Source: JAENVT01 sp963720775
GTDB taxonomy: Bacteria > Actinomycetota > Acidimicrobiia > Acidimicrobiales > Ilumatobacteraceae
NCBI GenBank assembly: GCA_963720775.1
Contig: CAVRGR010000002.1
Coordinates: 62,001-126,000 of the forward strand
Reading direction: 5' to 3'
Length of the DNA: 64,000 nucleotides
Positions 9,725 to 18,687 of this stretch are shown one piece after another; positions within the stretch are counted from its first letter, which is position 1, and each line of letters opens with the position of its first letter. Under the pieces are notes generated by a model. It was not told the DNA's origin and ran no database searches. It worked only from the letters and a program-made list of their open reading frames with translations. A program made the position numbers and the translations under genes.

Positions 9725-10351
9725 ATGTACCTTCCGGCGGCATTCGCGGAGACTCGGCCCGAAGTGGTGGCCGCCTTTCTGGCGAACCACCCAATGGCCC
9801 AGTTGGTCACGATGACACCCGAGGGCCTCGTGGCCACCCCGCTGCCGATGCTCTACGAACCCTCGATGGGCGGCATGGGTTCCCTCGTCGGTCACGTCGC
9901 CCGTGCCAACAAGCAGTGGGCGGAGACGATGAGCACGATCGAAGCGCTGGCCATCTTCACCGGTCGGAACGCCTATGTGTCGCCGAACTGGTTTCCCTCG
10001 AAGCGGGAGCACGGCAAGGTCGTACCGACGTGGAACTACGAGACGGTCCACGTTCGCGGCGAGTTCGTCGTCCACGACGATCGTGAATGGACGCGGGCGC
10101 TCGTCACCCGATTGACCGAGCGGCATGAGTCGCAGTTCGCTGTGCCGTGGGCGGTTGCCGATGCGCCACCGGACTACGTCGAGGCGATGCTCAAAGCAAT
10201 CGTCGGAGTCGAGGTGCGCATCTCGTCGATCCAGGCGAAGCGGAAGTTGAGCCAGAACAAGCCCGAGGCCGACATCACCGGAGCGGCCGCCGGTTTGGAG
10301 GCGGTGGGCGGCGACTCTGCCCGCGTCGCCGACGCGATGCGTACGTTGTAA
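9725..10351 (+). CDS. PaiB-type FMN-binding transcriptional regulator/flavoprotein
   Basis: A 208-aa protein of the FMN-binding PaiB family. Characteristic segments are FAETRPEVVAAFLANHPMAQ, the GHVARANKQW block, NAYVSPNWFPSKREHGKVVP and the C-terminal KRKLSQNKPEAD. In Bacillus, PaiB with PaiA affects sporulation and degradative enzymes; many homologues act simply as flavoproteins. The fold is a split beta-barrel. The start is ATG 9725, directly after yceH. Confidence 0.9.
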   Translation: MYLPAAFAETRPEVVAAFLANHPMAQLVTMTPEGLVATPLPMLYEPSMGGMGSLVGHVARANKQWAETMSTIEALAIFTGRNAYVSPNWFPSKREHGKVVPTWNYETVHVRGEFVVHDDREWTRALVTRLTERHESQFAVPWAVADAPPDYVEAMLKAIVGVEVRISSIQAKRKLSQNKPEADITGAAAGLEAVGGDSARVADAMRTL

Positions 10352-10370
10352 GGCACGACACGCGTGGTCG

Positions 10371-10565
10371 TCAGTCTTGGCGGTGGCGTTGCACTTCACC
10401 CATGGCGAGCTGGTTGATGGCACCAAGCTCCGACCACGTCTCTATCTTGCGACCCGCGGGGCCTTCCGGAGCGTCGGCGCAATCGTGGTGGATGTAGCCC
10501 TTGCCGACCTCGATCACACTTTCTCCGTCGCGAATCTCATTGCCGCATATTCGGCACTCGGGCAT
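10371..10565 (-). CDS. Small zinc-binding (treble-clef-like) protein
   Basis: A 64-aa protein beginning MPECRICGNEIRDGESVIEV, with CxxC near residue 4 and a HHDCA pair near residue 33, which could bind one zinc ion. The start is ATG 10565; a GAGAGGGG stretch about 6 bases upstream serves as ribosome-binding site. Nothing else is visible. It converges on paiB, with 19 bases between their stops. A role in protein or nucleic-acid contact is a guess. Confidence 0.6.
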   Translation of the reverse strand: MPECRICGNEIRDGESVIEVGKGYIHHDCADAPEGPAGRKIETWSELGAINQLAMGEVQRHRQD

Positions 10566-10615
10566 CGTCGGCCCCTCTCGCTGGAACTCGCTCGTCACGC
10601 TACCTCCCGAATGCA

Positions 10616-10710
10616 ATGGGCGCGGAAGCGGAAGTCGCGGTTCCGAGATCCCGCCCATCAGGGCTGCATGGGGGTGAAAGCGGAACCCAAGATTCCGAAT
10701 TCGCGCCCAT
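10616..10710. repeat. Tandem pair of 43-bp palindromic units
   Basis: Two 43-base units lie at 10616-10658 and 10668-10710, a 52-base period. Each starts with ATGGG and ends in CGCCCAT; in unit 1 the ends (ATGGCG-like: ATGGGCG/CGCCCAT) are perfect inverted repeats. An inner CGGAA/TTCCG pair is kept in both units. The middle bases differ more than the arms, as expected if the hairpin shape is what is selected. They lie between the acyltransferase 3' end and the 5' side of the zinc-protein gene, in a 269-base stretch otherwise without a gene. They could be a REP-like element or a terminator. Confidence 0.7.
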
Positions 10711-10834
10711 TGAGTCGCTCGGCGGTCTGACGAGAACAGCCGCTGGAACCGGCGGCATGCGCTGGTCGGGGTGGCGTTGCGGCGCCGCGGGGTCGCCTTG
10801 GATGGGCGTTGAACGACCGCCTACGGCGGATCGG

Positions 10835-11854
10835 TCAACCGAGGTCGGGCCAACGTCGCTTCTGGCGACGTCGAACACCGGCTTTGCCCAGCTTGCGGTG
10901 TTCGGCGAGCGCCCACTGCCGGCGCCAACCGTTGTAATCGGGGCCTGTCAGCTTCGGGTTGGTGCCTGCGGCACGACGCTGCCGCGATGTCCAGAAGTCC
11001 GTCAGCGCCTCGTCACCGAGCGTCGTGACGGCAGCCTCGATGCGTGCGTTGAAGCGACGCGTCGATTCGCCCTCTACAGGTGGCAACGGGGAGCCGAACA
11101 TCACCTTCGTCTTGCCGGGTTTCGGGTGCTTCATTCCCTTGCCGAAGATGGCTCCGGATCCGTCGATGAACATCGGGACGACTGCCGCACCCGTGCGCGA
11201 CGAGAGGTACGCGGCGCCACCCTTGAACTCCTGCCCCCAGCCGTCGGGCGAACGGCCACCCTCGGGGTAGATCACCAGGCTCCAACCGTCTTCGATCAGC
11301 CGCTTGAGCTGATCGCTGGTCTTGCGGCCGGTGACCTCGCGATCGATAGGGATCGCGTTCAGTGAGAGTGCAGCGATGACGCCCTTCCAGTGGGCATCGA
11401 AGAAGTAGTCGGCTGCCGCTGCGACCACCAGCTTCGACCGCCACGGCTCGGGAATGGCAATGATCGAAAGCGGTGTATCGAGGTGGCTGTGGTGAGTCGG
11501 CGCGAAGATGAGGGGCGGTGGTTCATCACGCACGCGAAGGTCTTCGAGGCGATCGACGCCGTAGATCTCGGGGCGGGTGAGGCCGAGCACGATCATGCGC
11601 AACGGACCGCGAGTGATCACCTTGCGCGCCGCACGTGCCGGGCCTCGTCGCGCCCATGCAGTCTCGAAGTTGGCGCCGAGCTTCGATGGGTCGGGAGGTA
11701 CGACGACCCCCTTCGGAACGCTCGGCTTGCGGTACGGGAACCCGACGTTGCGCGCCGGTCGGAGAACCCGCTGCAGGGTCGAGCCGGCAACGTCGCCCAG
11801 TCGGCTGGCGCGACGCAACCCGGCCAGCGAGTAGGGCACCGTTCGCTTGCTCAT
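10835..11854 (-). CDS. PlsC-type 1-acylglycerol-3-phosphate acyltransferase
   Basis: A 339-aa acyltransferase. The catalytic HX4D motif is HSHLDT (APTHHSHLDTP, near residue 120). The substrate-binding block is YPEGGRSPDGWGQEFKGGAA (near 200), and VPMFIDGS follows. Such enzymes put an acyl chain on lysophosphatidic acid or related lipids at the membrane. The C-terminal tail is basic. The start ATG overlaps the stop of the LarA-like gene (ATGA), so it is the last gene of the four-gene TetR-flanked operon. Its exact acceptor is unknown. Confidence 0.88.
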   Translation of the reverse strand: MSKRTVPYSLAGLRRASRLGDVAGSTLQRVLRPARNVGFPYRKPSVPKGVVVPPDPSKLGANFETAWARRGPARAARKVITRGPLRMIVLGLTRPEIYGVDRLEDLRVRDEPPPLIFAPTHHSHLDTPLSIIAIPEPWRSKLVVAAAADYFFDAHWKGVIAALSLNAIPIDREVTGRKTSDQLKRLIEDGWSLVIYPEGGRSPDGWGQEFKGGAAYLSSRTGAAVVPMFIDGSGAIFGKGMKHPKPGKTKVMFGSPLPPVEGESTRRFNARIEAAVTTLGDEALTDFWTSRQRRAAGTNPKLTGPDYNGWRRQWALAEHRKLGKAGVRRRQKRRWPDLG

Positions 11855-13437
11855 TGGACGTCGGCCACCAACAGGGCTGGCACGTGAAGGTGGCTGATCG
11901 TCGGATGACGACCGACGACATCGCTGGCGATTTCGAATGCGTCGTCCATGGTCGATGCGGGTGTGAAGCCGAGCCGGCGCACGGTCGGCGGATCGCCCCC
12001 GACGATGATCACCTTGCCGGCGTGCTGCAGGCCGTGTGCGCCCCAATACCACGCATAGAACGGGTGCACGCCGTGATAGGCGTTACCGGTTCGGTACAGG
12101 TGGCGATACCACTCGTCCTCTGCGTACTGCTTCTCCCACTTGCGCGACATCGTGGTGGGGTCGGTCGTGTCGGCGAGCACCTGCTCGAAGAAGTCGATGT
12201 AGCTCGGATGGTGCACGGGGTGGAACTCGCGGTACGTCGGGTGGGTCATGATGATCACACCGCCCTCGCGAACCAGGGGCTTGTTGCGGTACATGTTGAA
12301 CAGGTAGCCGAGTCCCATGCACATCACGAGGACCGGGTTCATGATCCCGTCGGGGTTGTACGGGCAGACGTAGGGGATCCCGAGCGTGAGGATGTCGGTC
12401 TGGCCGTGCACCTCGACGAGTTGCTGCTTGTGTATCCAGTCGAGCGTGATGCCGTGCACGGCCTCGGTTTCGCCCGCCTGCACACTGGTCATCTGATGTG
12501 GGCCTTCGATCGTGTGGAAGATCCGCCGGGCCAGGCGTGTCGGTGTGCGACTGAGCGATTTCGTCGTCGCCAAGAACGTGGCCCGGTCCTTCGCCTTCCA
12601 CTCCCACTCGCGCTTGGAGAGGAAGTCGAACGGCGACGGGAACATGTCGGTGTTCAGCGTGGTCTCGATCTGGAACACCTTCGGTCCGTTGTCGCGCATC
12701 ACCTTGCCGAGCCGCCACACGCTCTTGTGCAGAGCGCTCTTGTGGCGGTCCATCAGACTGCGCGTGTTCTCCAACGTCTCCGGGTTGTGGTGGAAGCTCA
12801 GGCTGCGGTAACTGGCCAAGCCGGTCGTGATGCTCTTCCACCCGCCGTCCATCGCCACCGAGTTGATGTTGACGTACACGATGAGGTCGCTGTCGGCGGC
12901 CCGTTCGCTGATCTCCAGCACCTCACCCTCTGGAGTGGTGCCGATGACCGCCAGGTTGTCGAGGTCTTCGGCATCGTGTTGATACAGCGTTCCTCGCGGC
13001 TGGAACGCGTCGTAGATCCGGTCGCCGAGCGCGTGGCGCAGTTCGTACTCGTGCATCCGACGATGCAGGCCGAGCGCGGCGATGATGTGCACGTCGTCGA
13101 CGCCGGCCGCAGCAGCGAGGTCGAGCACCGCTTCGATCACCCGCTGGCGGGTGTCGGGGGTGCGCATCTTCGGTAGCGGCAGGCTGACATCGTCGAAGGC
13201 GATCGTCAGCTTCATTCCGGGGAACAGCTGCGCCGGCAACGGATCCTGATCGTGCGGGTTGAGAAGCGCGTGACGGATGGCCCCGTCGATGTCGTCGATC
13301 GGGTCGAGAGGCTCTGGCGGATAGATCACCCGGCTCCGACCTGCGGGGAGCTTCTCGAGGCTGAAGTTCTCGCCTCGCCAGAACATGATCGGGGGAGTCG
13401 AGCGATCCACTTCGAGGACGAATCCTGGGCGAGGCAT
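11851..13437 (-). CDS. LarA-like (DUF2088) nickel-pincer racemase/epimerase family protein
   Basis: A 528-aa protein related to lactate racemase LarA. Two hallmark segments are visible: IAFDDVSLPLP (the DDxTRP-like block, near residue 77) and ALGLHRRMHEYELRHALG (near 125), where LarA has its HR motif. LarA enzymes use a nickel-pincer nucleotide to racemise 2-hydroxy acids. This protein is longer than LarA (about 425 aa), with an extra segment rich in Trp/Tyr near the C-terminus (YHGVHPFYAWYWGAHG). No larB/C/E cofactor genes are in the window. It lies 4 bases from the dehydrogenase gene and in its operon. Substrate unknown. Confidence 0.75.
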   Translation of the reverse strand: MPRPGFVLEVDRSTPPIMFWRGENFSLEKLPAGRSRVIYPPEPLDPIDDIDGAIRHALLNPHDQDPLPAQLFPGMKLTIAFDDVSLPLPKMRTPDTRQRVIEAVLDLAAAAGVDDVHIIAALGLHRRMHEYELRHALGDRIYDAFQPRGTLYQHDAEDLDNLAVIGTTPEGEVLEISERAADSDLIVYVNINSVAMDGGWKSITTGLASYRSLSFHHNPETLENTRSLMDRHKSALHKSVWRLGKVMRDNGPKVFQIETTLNTDMFPSPFDFLSKREWEWKAKDRATFLATTKSLSRTPTRLARRIFHTIEGPHQMTSVQAGETEAVHGITLDWIHKQQLVEVHGQTDILTLGIPYVCPYNPDGIMNPVLVMCMGLGYLFNMYRNKPLVREGGVIIMTHPTYREFHPVHHPSYIDFFEQVLADTTDPTTMSRKWEKQYAEDEWYRHLYRTGNAYHGVHPFYAWYWGAHGLQHAGKVIIVGGDPPTVRRLGFTPASTMDDAFEIASDVVGRHPTISHLHVPALLVADVQ

Positions 13438-13441
13438 GGGT

Positions 13442-14584
13442 TCAGCTTTCTCTCATGTCGAAGGCGATCTTGACGGCACCACGGCGACCGGCCGAGGCGG
13501 CGTGGGCGATCGCGTCCTTGTACTCGTCGAGCGGGTAGGTGGCCGACACCAGCCGGCCGAGATCGAAACGGCGGACCACATCGATCGCGGCGACGAAATC
13601 ATCGCGGGTGTAGGCGTAGCAGCCCCTGATGGCGACCTCGCGATGCCAGAGCGAGGTGAGCTCCAACGACACGTTGCCGGGCATGCCGACGAGTTGCACC
13701 TCGCCGCCGGGCGCTACGACCTGCAGTGCCTGTTGCAGCGAGCTCGACGACCCGACGCAGTCGACGACATGACGGAACCCCGAGCTGAGCTGGTCACCCG
13801 TGACCATCGACTTCGAGATCGAACGCACCCAGCGCGGCATCTCATCCGGTGTGCAGACGATGTCGGCGCCGAGATCTTTGGCCAATCGTCTCTGCTCGAC
13901 ATAGCGGGCGGCGACGATCAATGGCCCGGCACGGTCGTGATCGCGGGTTGCCGTGATGGCTGCCAGCGTCAACAAGCCGAGGGTTCCCGCACCGATGATC
14001 ACCGTCTCGTGCCCTTCGTAGCGAGTAGCCGCATGAACAGCACAGGCGGTCGGTTCGATCATCACGGCGGCTTCATCGCTCAGATCGTCGGGCACCTCGA
14101 CCAGCTGGCTCGGATGGGCGATCATCCCGTTGCTCCAGCCTCCACCGGTGTCGGTGCAGAAGCCGCTCTGCAGGCCCGACTCGATGTGTCCGAACGCGAC
14201 CCGCTCGCACAGGTTGATTCGCCCTGCCGCGCACATGTCGCAGAGCGGCGTGACGCCGCGGATGGCACAGTGCAACACAGGGATCAGCACGACCCGTCGG
14301 CCGTCGTCGGTGGTCGCCACCACTTCATGGCCAGGGGTGAACGGATAGCTGACCAATGGATCGAAGTAGGCCGAGGCTGTTCCGTCGATCATCGCCAGAT
14401 CCGATCCGCAGATCCCCGAAAGTTGCGGTTGGAGCCGCACCCAATCCGTCCCGGGCACCGACAGCCGCTCGTCTGCTTCGAGCCTCAGCGGACCGACTGC
14501 CGCGCCGCGCCCCGGCGCGAGCGCCCCTGCCAACCGGGCGGCGGCGAACTTCACCGGTTTGCGCTCGAACACCAGCCGGCTCAT
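13442..14584 (-). CDS. Zinc-dependent medium-chain alcohol dehydrogenase
   Basis: A 380-aa medium-chain dehydrogenase. The catalytic-zinc region is present (GICGSDLAMIDG near residue 57, and PGHEVV). The structural-zinc cysteines follow (CAIRGVTPLCDMCAAGRINLC). The NAD(P) Rossmann segment is ETVIIGAGTLGLLTLAA (near 190). The start ATG overlaps the stop of the reductase-HAD gene. Together with that reductase, the LarA-like protein and the acyltransferase it suggests a pathway handling fatty or hydroxy-acid derivatives, but the substrate is not evident. Confidence 0.85.
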   Translation of the reverse strand: MSRLVFERKPVKFAAARLAGALAPGRGAAVGPLRLEADERLSVPGTDWVRLQPQLSGICGSDLAMIDGTASAYFDPLVSYPFTPGHEVVATTDDGRRVVLIPVLHCAIRGVTPLCDMCAAGRINLCERVAFGHIESGLQSGFCTDTGGGWSNGMIAHPSQLVEVPDDLSDEAAVMIEPTACAVHAATRYEGHETVIIGAGTLGLLTLAAITATRDHDRAGPLIVAARYVEQRRLAKDLGADIVCTPDEMPRWVRSISKSMVTGDQLSSGFRHVVDCVGSSSSLQQALQVVAPGGEVQLVGMPGNVSLELTSLWHREVAIRGCYAYTRDDFVAAIDVVRRFDLGRLVSATYPLDEYKDAIAHAASAGRRGAVKIAFDMRES

Positions 14585-16926
14585 GCGAACCTCCGCCCGC
14601 GCTCGCGCTCGTTGAGCAGTGGCCCGATGGGCAGCAACGGCCGAGGCCCGCCGGCAGCTTTCGACCAATGCTCGACCAGCCAGCCGCGCTTGCGGGCGAT
14701 CGCCGCCAGACGGGTCTCCGGGTTGACCGCCACGGGAAAGCCCACGGCTTCGAGCATCGGCAGGTCACTGGTCGAATCGGCGTAGGCCACCGAATCCTCG
14801 AGTCGGAGGTTCTCGGCAGCGCAGTACTCGGCCAGGATCTGGGCACGGGTCTCACCGGTGGGGGGCACCTGTGAGAGGTGACCGCTGTAGGTGCCGTCGG
14901 ACTTGATGGTCATCTCGGCGGCGATGATCTCGTCGAACAGGGGATGCAATCCGCGAACAGCGAACTCGAGCGCACCGGTGATGAGGACCGTGCGGTGGCC
15001 GAGCGCTTTGTGCTCGCGCACCCGGCGGATCCCGCGCGGGAAGCTCTTGGTGAGGATCAGGTTGGTCAGCAGTTCATTGCTGTCCTCGTCGATCTGGCTG
15101 ACCGGTGCGTCTTCGTAGCGTCGGTAGAAGAACCGCAGGAAGTCGCCGCGGTCCCGGCGGTCCATCGCGCTCAAGCTGGGGGCCTCGGCGAGGGTGCGCA
15201 GCACGTAGCGGATCCGCTCCGGGGCGTTGAGCCGTCGGGTGGCCAGCCAGGTGTAGCTCTCGACGACGTTGCTGGCGATGAGGGTGTTCTCCAGATCGAA
15301 CGCGGCGACGTGGCGCTCGGGGGAGAGCACGCTGCGGCGGAGGCGGTCGCTGCGATCGTTGCGGCTCTTTCCCGGCTTCGTCTTGGCGCGCGAGTGGTGC
15401 ACGATCGATGGCAGGTGGATCGTGCTGACGTACGTCGGCCAATCGACACTGCGCGGGTCGATGTTGAACTCGGCTCGGTCGGTGGCGTCGAGAACGGCGT
15501 GAATGCCCATGAGCTGGTCGACTTGATAGATCGCCTCGCACTCGGTGTAGAGGCCGTAGAGCTGCACGTATTGGTAGGCCCGGTCGATCTCGGTCTTGGT
15601 CTCCTCGAGCTTGGCGGCCCAGGTTGCCTGCTTGCCGCGCAGCGGAAGCGATTGCAGAACTCGCTCGGTCTTCTCGGCCACCATCTTTGCCCGCTGCAGC
15701 TGCTTCTTCACCCGGCCCCGCGCCGGGAACTGCCATTCCGGGACGACGATCGGTTGGCCTTCGGCGTCGTACAACGGATGCTCGGTGAACCAGGCCCGCA
15801 CGTTGTCGACCAGTGTCTTGTATCGCAACGGGTTGATGCCGCCGCTGGCGACCTGCGTGATGCGCGGCGCGGCGTCCGGCCCGAGCGCGGCGACGGCGAT
15901 GATCGCGGCGACGACGATGTCGACGGGGATGACGTCGACCGTGCCTTCCGGAACACCGGGGAACTCTTTCAGCAGGCCGCGTGCGTAGCTGAGGATCACG
16001 GGCTCGGCCATGCGGAAACCGCGGATCCACCCAGGGAACGGCTCGGCCAGCGCCGACTCGATGATCGACGGCCGCACGATCGACACCGGCACGTTGCCCT
16101 TGACCTCGGTCAGGGCCTGTTCGCCGAGAGCCTTGGTATAGGCGTACGCATCGGGCCAGCCCACACTCGCTGCCCGCGCCCGGCCTGCCTCGATCAGTTG
16201 GTCCTTGACCCAATCCTCTCGAACGCTCTCGGTCTTGGCGGCGAGGGCCGGCGCACCGGCCGCGCCGAGCTCCTTGTGGGCCTCACTGCGGAAGTGGACG
16301 AGCTTGTCGGGCTGGCGGCTGATGGCCTCGGTGTCACTGCGCAGCCGCCGCGCCGCGCTGACTTCCTTGCGCCAGTCGAGACCGAGATCGAACGGGCCCT
16401 CGCTGACGAGCTCTTCCGGCGCGCTGCCGCGGCGGTTGCCGGCGACGTAGCACGTGCTGACGGCGACGAGATGGGGCGTCACGCCGAGCTCGTTCAACGT
16501 TCCGACGATTCGCGTCGGGCCCAGCAGGTTGATCTCCACTGCGGAATCGAGCGGCGAGTCGAAGGCGACGGCGGCGGCCGAGTGGATTACGATGTCGCAA
16601 TCGGCGAAGATCGCCTTGTCGGCGGCGTCGAGACCGAGACCATCGCTCGTCACGTCGCCGCTGATCGTCACGACCCGACGAGCGACCATCGCCTCGAACG
16701 CTTCGTCGGTGCCGGCCAACTCGCCGCGCAGGCGGTCGAAGGCGTCGTTCTTGAAGATCTCGCGGCGAACTCGCTCGGCGACGCTGTGGCGCTTGCTCGG
16801 CCGTACCAGCAACACCAGCTCGCACTCTGGAATGGCTCTGAGCAGCCGTTCCACGAGCGCAGTACCGACGAAGCCGGTGCTTCCGGTGATCGCGATGCGC
16901 TTGTTGGCAAGGTTCTGGCGGATCAT
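14581..16926 (-). CDS. Fatty-acyl-CoA-reductase-like SDR fused to HAD-IB hydrolase
   Basis: A 781-aa fusion. Residues about 1-510 form an extended SDR of the male-sterility/NAD-binding-4 type: NADP motif ITGSTGFVGTALVERLL (residues 13-29), and WPDAYAYTKALGEQAL carrying the YxxxK pair. Residues about 545-781 form a HAD-IB hydrolase: motif 1 AFDLENTLIASNVVES, a TGAL motif 2 and YADSTSDLPML as motif 4. Such reductases turn acyl-CoA or acyl-ACP into aldehydes or alcohols; HAD-IB domains often remove phosphate. Motif 1 has Glu where the second Asp of DxD is usual. It is the first gene of the operon and lies across the palindrome from tetR. Confidence 0.85.
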   Translation of the reverse strand: MIRQNLANKRIAITGSTGFVGTALVERLLRAIPECELVLLVRPSKRHSVAERVRREIFKNDAFDRLRGELAGTDEAFEAMVARRVVTISGDVTSDGLGLDAADKAIFADCDIVIHSAAAVAFDSPLDSAVEINLLGPTRIVGTLNELGVTPHLVAVSTCYVAGNRRGSAPEELVSEGPFDLGLDWRKEVSAARRLRSDTEAISRQPDKLVHFRSEAHKELGAAGAPALAAKTESVREDWVKDQLIEAGRARAASVGWPDAYAYTKALGEQALTEVKGNVPVSIVRPSIIESALAEPFPGWIRGFRMAEPVILSYARGLLKEFPGVPEGTVDVIPVDIVVAAIIAVAALGPDAAPRITQVASGGINPLRYKTLVDNVRAWFTEHPLYDAEGQPIVVPEWQFPARGRVKKQLQRAKMVAEKTERVLQSLPLRGKQATWAAKLEETKTEIDRAYQYVQLYGLYTECEAIYQVDQLMGIHAVLDATDRAEFNIDPRSVDWPTYVSTIHLPSIVHHSRAKTKPGKSRNDRSDRLRRSVLSPERHVAAFDLENTLIASNVVESYTWLATRRLNAPERIRYVLRTLAEAPSLSAMDRRDRGDFLRFFYRRYEDAPVSQIDEDSNELLTNLILTKSFPRGIRRVREHKALGHRTVLITGALEFAVRGLHPLFDEIIAAEMTIKSDGTYSGHLSQVPPTGETRAQILAEYCAAENLRLEDSVAYADSTSDLPMLEAVGFPVAVNPETRLAAIARKRGWLVEHWSKAAGGPRPLLPIGPLLNERERGRRFA

Positions 16927-16950
16927 TCAGGCAAAGGTCTAGCACATTCG

Positions 16951-16966
16951 TCTACCATTTGGTAGA
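16951..16966. promoter_or_regulatory. Perfect palindrome, likely TetR operator
   Basis: TCTACCATTTGGTAGA is a perfect inverted repeat with 7-base arms and a 2-base centre. It sits in the 47-base gap between the start of the reductase-HAD gene (16926, minus) and tetR (16974, plus). TetR-family repressors usually bind such palindromes in their own divergent promoter. It therefore probably controls both the four-gene operon and tetR itself. No promoter boxes are assigned. Confidence 0.75.
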
Positions 16967-16973
16967 GAAACCT

Positions 16974-17564
16974 ATGAAGACGCCCACCCGTGACCGAATC
17001 CTCGAGGCAGCCACCGATCTGTTCGGCACTCGCGGTGTCGATGCCGTGTCGCTCGACGTGATTGCCGCCGAGGTCGGTGTCGCCAAGCAGACGTTGCTCT
17101 ACTGGTTCCCGAGCAAGGACGATCTCGTGCAGGCCGTACTCGTCGCTGCCGCCCACGAGTTGTCAGTGATGATCGACGCCGCGGTCCGCGCCGCCAACGA
17201 CGATCCACTCGATCGCATCGAGGCCGTGATCCGCGCCGTGTTCCGGCCCGCCGTACGCCGGCCGGCACTCTTGGGGCTCGTCCGCGAAGTCAGCCGTCTA
17301 CCGGCAGCGACTGCGGATCGCTTGGTTGCGGACCTGAACCCATTGGTCGATCGCGCGGTTGCGTTCCTCCAGCACGAAATGGACGAAGGAAGGCTGCGCC
17401 GCGCCGACCCGCGCCTCGTGGCATCGTTGTGCTACGCGACTGTCACCGGCATCGCCACCGAGCCGGAGGCATTGCGAGTGGTCGGCTGGCAGCCGTCGGC
17501 CGCCGGCCTGCGGCAACTGCGGAACGAGCTCCTCGCCTTCCTCCGCGCCGCTCTGGCACCGTGA
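16974..17564 (+). CDS. TetR-family transcriptional regulator
   Basis: A 196-aa repressor-type protein. The N-terminal helix-turn-helix is clear (RILEAATDLFGTRGVDAVSL, then VAKQTLLYWFPSKDDLV). The rest is the helical ligand-binding domain typical of TetR, with no recognisable ligand signature. I start at ATG 16974; a TTG at 16959 would begin inside the operator palindrome. It is divergent from the lipid-type operon and probably represses it in response to a metabolite such as an acyl-CoA (inference). Confidence 0.88.
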   Translation: MKTPTRDRILEAATDLFGTRGVDAVSLDVIAAEVGVAKQTLLYWFPSKDDLVQAVLVAAAHELSVMIDAAVRAANDDPLDRIEAVIRAVFRPAVRRPALLGLVREVSRLPAATADRLVADLNPLVDRAVAFLQHEMDEGRLRRADPRLVASLCYATVTGIATEPEALRVVGWQPSAAGLRQLRNELLAFLRAALAP

Positions 17565-17591
17565 ACCACTCGAGAAGACCGGCCGCACGTT

Positions 17592-18660
17592 TCAGTGGGC
17601 GGTGTTGCGTCGCTGCCGGCCGTGACGTTCGATGGCCAGACGCACCAACTCGTCGATGAGCTCGGAGTAGGAGACACCGCTGGCGATCCACAGCTTCGGG
17701 TACATCGAGATCGGTGTGAAACCGGGCATCGTGTTGACCTCGTTGCACAGAAACCCGCGACCGTCCTGCTCCAGGAAGAAGTCGACCCGCGCCAGGCCTT
17801 CACAGCGAAGCACCTCGAAGATCTGCACAGCCATCGCTCGCACGGCGTCGGTCTGCGCGGCCGTGAGCGCCGCAGGAACGATCGCCTGCGAACCGTCGTC
17901 GAGGTACTTGTCGGCGTAGTCGTAGAACTCGGCGCCCGGCACGATCTCGCCCGGCAGGCTGGCCCGGGGCTCGAGGTTGCCGAGGACACCTACCTCGATC
18001 TCCCGCCCGACGATGGCTTCCTCGACCACCACCCACTCGTCGTAAGTCAGGGCGGTGTCGATCGCGTCGCGCACGGCTTCGACCGTCTTCGCCTTCGACA
18101 CGCCGACCGACGAGCCCATGTTGGCGGGCTTGACGAACAGCGGCAGACCGAGCTGCTCGGCCAGAGTTGCCGGAAGCCCGGGGTTGATCTCGTGAGCTCG
18201 GAAGGCTCTGTAGTCGCCCTGAGCGATGCCGTTCGCGCCGAGAACCTGCTTGGCCATCGCTTTGTCCATGGCGAGCGCCGAGCCGAGCACGCCGGAGCCA
18301 ACGTACGGAACGTTGGCCAGTTCGAGCAAGCCCTGCACGGTCCCGTCCTCTCCCATCGGACCGTGCAGCAGAGGCACAACCACGGTTCGTGTGGTGTCGG
18401 CGATGACGTCGGCGGGGACGATCGTCGAGCCGGCTCGGATCCAGCCGGCTGGGTAGCTCGGTCGATCCCGCCGCCAGCGCGGCACGAGCCCCTTCGGCGA
18501 TGGCCCACGTTCCGTCGCGGGCGATGCCTACGGGAACGATGTCGTATCGCGCAGGGTCGGCAGCGCGCAGCACATGCGCCGCGGTAGTGCAACTGACGTC
18601 GTGCTCGGCAGACTGGCCGCCGAACAGCACCACCAGCCTGATCCGATCACGTTGTCCCAT
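17592..18660 (-). pseudogene. ddl: D-alanine--D-alanine ligase with a frameshift
   Basis: The product joins two D-alanines with ATP for peptidoglycan synthesis. The N-terminal part starts at ATG 18660 (MGQRDRIRLVVLFGGQSAEH, the Ddl GGxSxEH motif) and reads to about 18450. The rest is one base out of frame: LLHGPMGEDGTVQGLLELAN, KPANMGSSVGVSKAK and FLCNEVNTMPGFTPISMYPK, ending at 17592. The span is 1069 bases, not a multiple of three, so one extra base lies near 18440-18490 in a poorly conserved stretch holding two copies of AGCCGGCT. The C-terminal frame alone could start at GTG 18485 but would lack the GGQSAEH domain. All catalytic segments are intact, so a sequencing error is as likely as a real lesion. 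Divergent from murF (27 bases). Confidence 0.85.
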
Positions 18661-18687
18661 GCCGCCCCGACGGTACCGTGTGAGGCG

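Noticed and set aside
14878..16965. 695-codon open frame antisense to the reductase-HAD gene
   Set aside because: Composition is that of a shadow frame and no domain is visible.
16959..16974. TTG 16959 as tetR start
   Set aside because: It would begin inside the operator palindrome and adds only five residues of no family similarity.
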